Assembly (NCBI GenBank): GCA_014621425.1
Contig: JAANBB010000460.1
Coordinates: forward strand, 1-30,710
Direction of reading: 5' to 3'
Origin: Cylindrodendrum hubeiense
Taxonomy: Eukaryota; Ascomycota; Sordariomycetes; Hypocreales; Nectriaceae
DNA length: 30,710 nucleotides
In this document: positions 28,993 to 30,710 of the stretch, in pieces
Position numbering within the stretch: the stretch's first letter is position 1
Layout of the letters: every line of letters starts with the position of its first letter
Translations under genes and position numbers: made by a program
Notes under the pieces: generated by a model
What the model saw: only the letters and a program-made list of their open reading frames with translations
Databases searched by the model: none
What the model was told of the DNA's origin: nothing

Positions 28993-30669
28993 CCCAGCAT
29001 GCCTGTTGTGGGCTCCCTTCCCCTGCCACCACCACCTGCCACAGCACAGGTCCCTGCTCATGCCTCGGGCGTCCCCACCTCTGCCAGCCCGCCCGACGCC
29101 TTTGATTCAGCCATTACAGTGGGCGTGGCTAGCTCTGATCCAGAAGCAAGTTCTCCTTCAGCAGGAGGCTATCCTGGTTCTGTAATGATTTAAGGCTGCT
29201 TTATAGCACGTTGGGTGTTCGCCATCACCAAAATAAATAGACTTGTCAAAAATTAAATAAATAAAAAAAGCACAAGGGTATTCCATTGGGCGTTTATATT
29301 ATATTGGATTTTATCGTCTCATCTACTTTACATATACTCCCTTCTCACGCCTTACACACGTCGCCGCACTTCGTTCTTCTGCCGCTATTAAAGCGGCGGG
29401 GAAGAGCTAGGCGTGCCTCAGGATAGCGTCCATCATGGAGCACATCGGTTTGTATCACTGTCCCCATCCATCATCACCTGCTGGGACGCATCCCTGTACC
29501 CTGGAACCATCTTACGCAGCACCTGAAGCACCCTGGACCTGGGGAAGTGAGAGGCGCAGACTTCCATTGGTACGTAAGGGAATAGTTCACAGCGACAAAC
29601 AGCAGCAACAAAAGCAGTACGTATTGAGCAGAAGCACCTGTCTAATCCGTCCCCCCATCCATCCATTCATCCTCCCTCGACCTATCTCCGATCAGCGGTC
29701 TGCCCAGAAGGCAACAGGTACCCGCCAAGTACTGTGACGACACCTCGACTGGACGGGACTCCCATTTCGTGGTCTATCTACCGCCAACAGCGGCATACAT
29801 TATTATACGGTGCCCTTGGACAGTCGGTGAACCCGGCTCTCTCATCTTCTTCCTTGGTCCACGGCTTGCTATCAGATCGTGTTACTGCCATCCCACCTGT
29901 CCTCCATCAGGCATCAGACATCCACCAGCCCATCCACCAGCCATCATCTTACACGTCGAGTCGACGACTACCTACCTTGCTACCTACACCTCCAACGCAA
30001 AAGCCAGGCGAGACAGGCTTCCAGATCCGTCCACCGTCCATCACTCCCCGAGCCGACTTACACCAATTTCCCGCTTTCCGCGTCTAGGCCCTGGCGCTGC
30101 AGCCATCGCATCAGGTCCCAGCACCTCGTCAGCCAAACCGCACGACCGAGCCCAAGCTCTGTCCAACACAAAAGACGCAAGCGAAACATCCAAGCGATCC
30201 TGGCAGGCCACCCGTCAGGCAGGAAGAAGCAACGGCCAGACACGGAAAGTGAGGCTTCGTCCACCAAGGTGCCGGCCAACCAAACATTCGGGCAGACAGA
30301 TAGACTCAGCGAGGCCGATCAAAAGGTTGTGCAACACAAGGTGCGCCCTCTTGTTGCCTTTTCCGTCTCGGATTTCCAGCGCCGCCCAAACCTATAACGG
30401 GGGGCCCTGACCAATCCAGCCAGGCGACCAGACCAGACCGGCTTGGAAGACGCGCAACGCACAGCACTACACAGCACGACACAGCGCTCGCTCCGCTGGT
30501 CCTGCACCCTCAGACTGACCCTCAGACTGGCCCTACTGGCCCTCTACTGGTCCTACTTGCCCTCAGACTGACCCTCACCCTCACACAGAACCTCGCCCTC
30601 GCATCCCGCTTCCAAAACCACCGCCCTCTCTCTCAGTTCAGTGTCTGGTATCGCTGCCTCGTCCCTAGT
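28993..30669. other. Intergenic DNA, probable promoter/leader at the right end
   Basis: A 65-codon Pro/Ala/Ser-rich frame at 28999-29193 is followed by an AT-rich stretch with AATAAA-like runs (29229-29275), but nothing identifies it as a gene. From about 29640 onward the + strand is rich in CATCC/CACC and pyrimidines, like the leaders of genes in this window. Frames at 29769-30410 are probably leader noise. A short CT-rich tandem array occupies 30504-30580. Confidence 0.4.
30504..30580. repeat. Imperfect CCCTCAGACTGA tandem array
   Basis: CCCTCAGACTGA and CCCTCAGACTGG are followed by CCCTACTGG and CCCTCTACTGG variants, and then CCCTCAGACTGA again. The array lies 90-165 nt upstream of the possible start codon at 30670 and may be part of its leader. 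Confidence 0.75.
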
Positions 30670-30710
30670 ATGCGCAGCGCATTCAAGTGGTTCCAGAACG
30701 ATCCCGCCAG
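30670..30710 (+). CDS. Possible 5' end of a gene truncated by the window edge
   Basis: ATG at 30670 opens a frame reading MRSAFKWFQNDPA to the last base. It follows about 1 kb of pyrimidine-rich, leader-like DNA, which is the arrangement seen before the other plus-strand genes here. With only 13 complete codons no family can be named, and the frame could also be non-coding. Confidence 0.3.
   Translation, partial: MRSAFKWFQNDPA

Noticed and set aside
29769..30410. 213-codon plus-strand frame
   Set aside because: It overlaps another frame of 172 codons and reads as Pro/Ser/Thr/Arg noise in probable leader DNA. No domain and no supportable splice pattern.
1..30710. tRNA or 5S rRNA genes
   Set aside because: I scanned both strands for B-box-like GGTTCGA/TCGAACC motifs and for 5S-like blocks; the few partial hits had no matching A box or arms.
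1..30710. Telomere repeats or CRISPR array
   Set aside because: No TTAGGG/CCCTAA runs, and no regularly spaced direct repeats with unique spacers. The tandem repeats present are contiguous minisatellites.

Overview
The window looks like nuclear DNA of a filamentous ascomycete (Pezizomycotina, most likely a Sordariomycete). The evidence is short spliceosomal introns of 48-108 nt with GT..AG ends and CTAAC/CTGAC-type branch sites, pyrimidine-rich leaders before start codons, GC-rich third codon positions, and an all-eukaryotic gene set with filamentous-fungus protein architectures. No bacterial operon, rRNA, tRNA or CRISPR array is visible. The order or genus cannot be fixed without a database search.

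Layout. Positions 1 to about 6.6 kb hold no convincing intact gene. The first 4.6 kb is a lower-GC, stop-rich stretch with a possible HET-like pseudogene fragment; the rest is GC-rich DNA full of short tandem repeats that runs into the leader of the first gene. Six confident protein genes lie between 6.65 and 21.2 kb: (1) + strand, the WD40 subunit of chromatin assembly factor 1 (CAC2/p60), four exons; (2) - strand, a stand-alone LigD-type 3'-phosphoesterase-domain protein, two exons, convergent with CAC2; (3) + strand, peroxisomal docking protein PEX13, three exons; (4) - strand, tRNA-dihydrouridine(47) synthase DUS3, three exons; (5) + strand, a six-bladed kelch beta-propeller protein, single exon; (6) - strand, a respiratory supercomplex factor RCF2-like HIG1-family mitochondrial protein, two exons. 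Positions 21.2 to 30.67 kb again contain no recognisable gene. A possible first exon of another gene begins at 30670 and runs off the window.

The genes alternate in strand, giving three convergent pairs (1/2, 3/4, 5/6) and two divergent intergenic regions (2/3 and 4/5) of about 1.5 kb each, which must carry promoters for both neighbours. The genes do not form one pathway. They are housekeeping functions: replication-coupled nucleosome assembly, DNA-end processing, peroxisome import, tRNA modification and respiratory chain organisation. The convergent CAC2 and phosphoesterase genes are both linked to DNA, but this may be coincidence.

The points most worth following up are the orphan LigD-type phosphoesterase with its catalytic residues in place, the stop-free 108-nt first intron of PEX13 whose retention would be in frame, short upstream ORFs just ahead of the CAC2 and kelch starts, a recurring GGTA/TACC palindrome family, and the possible degraded HET-like segment near position 1 kb.
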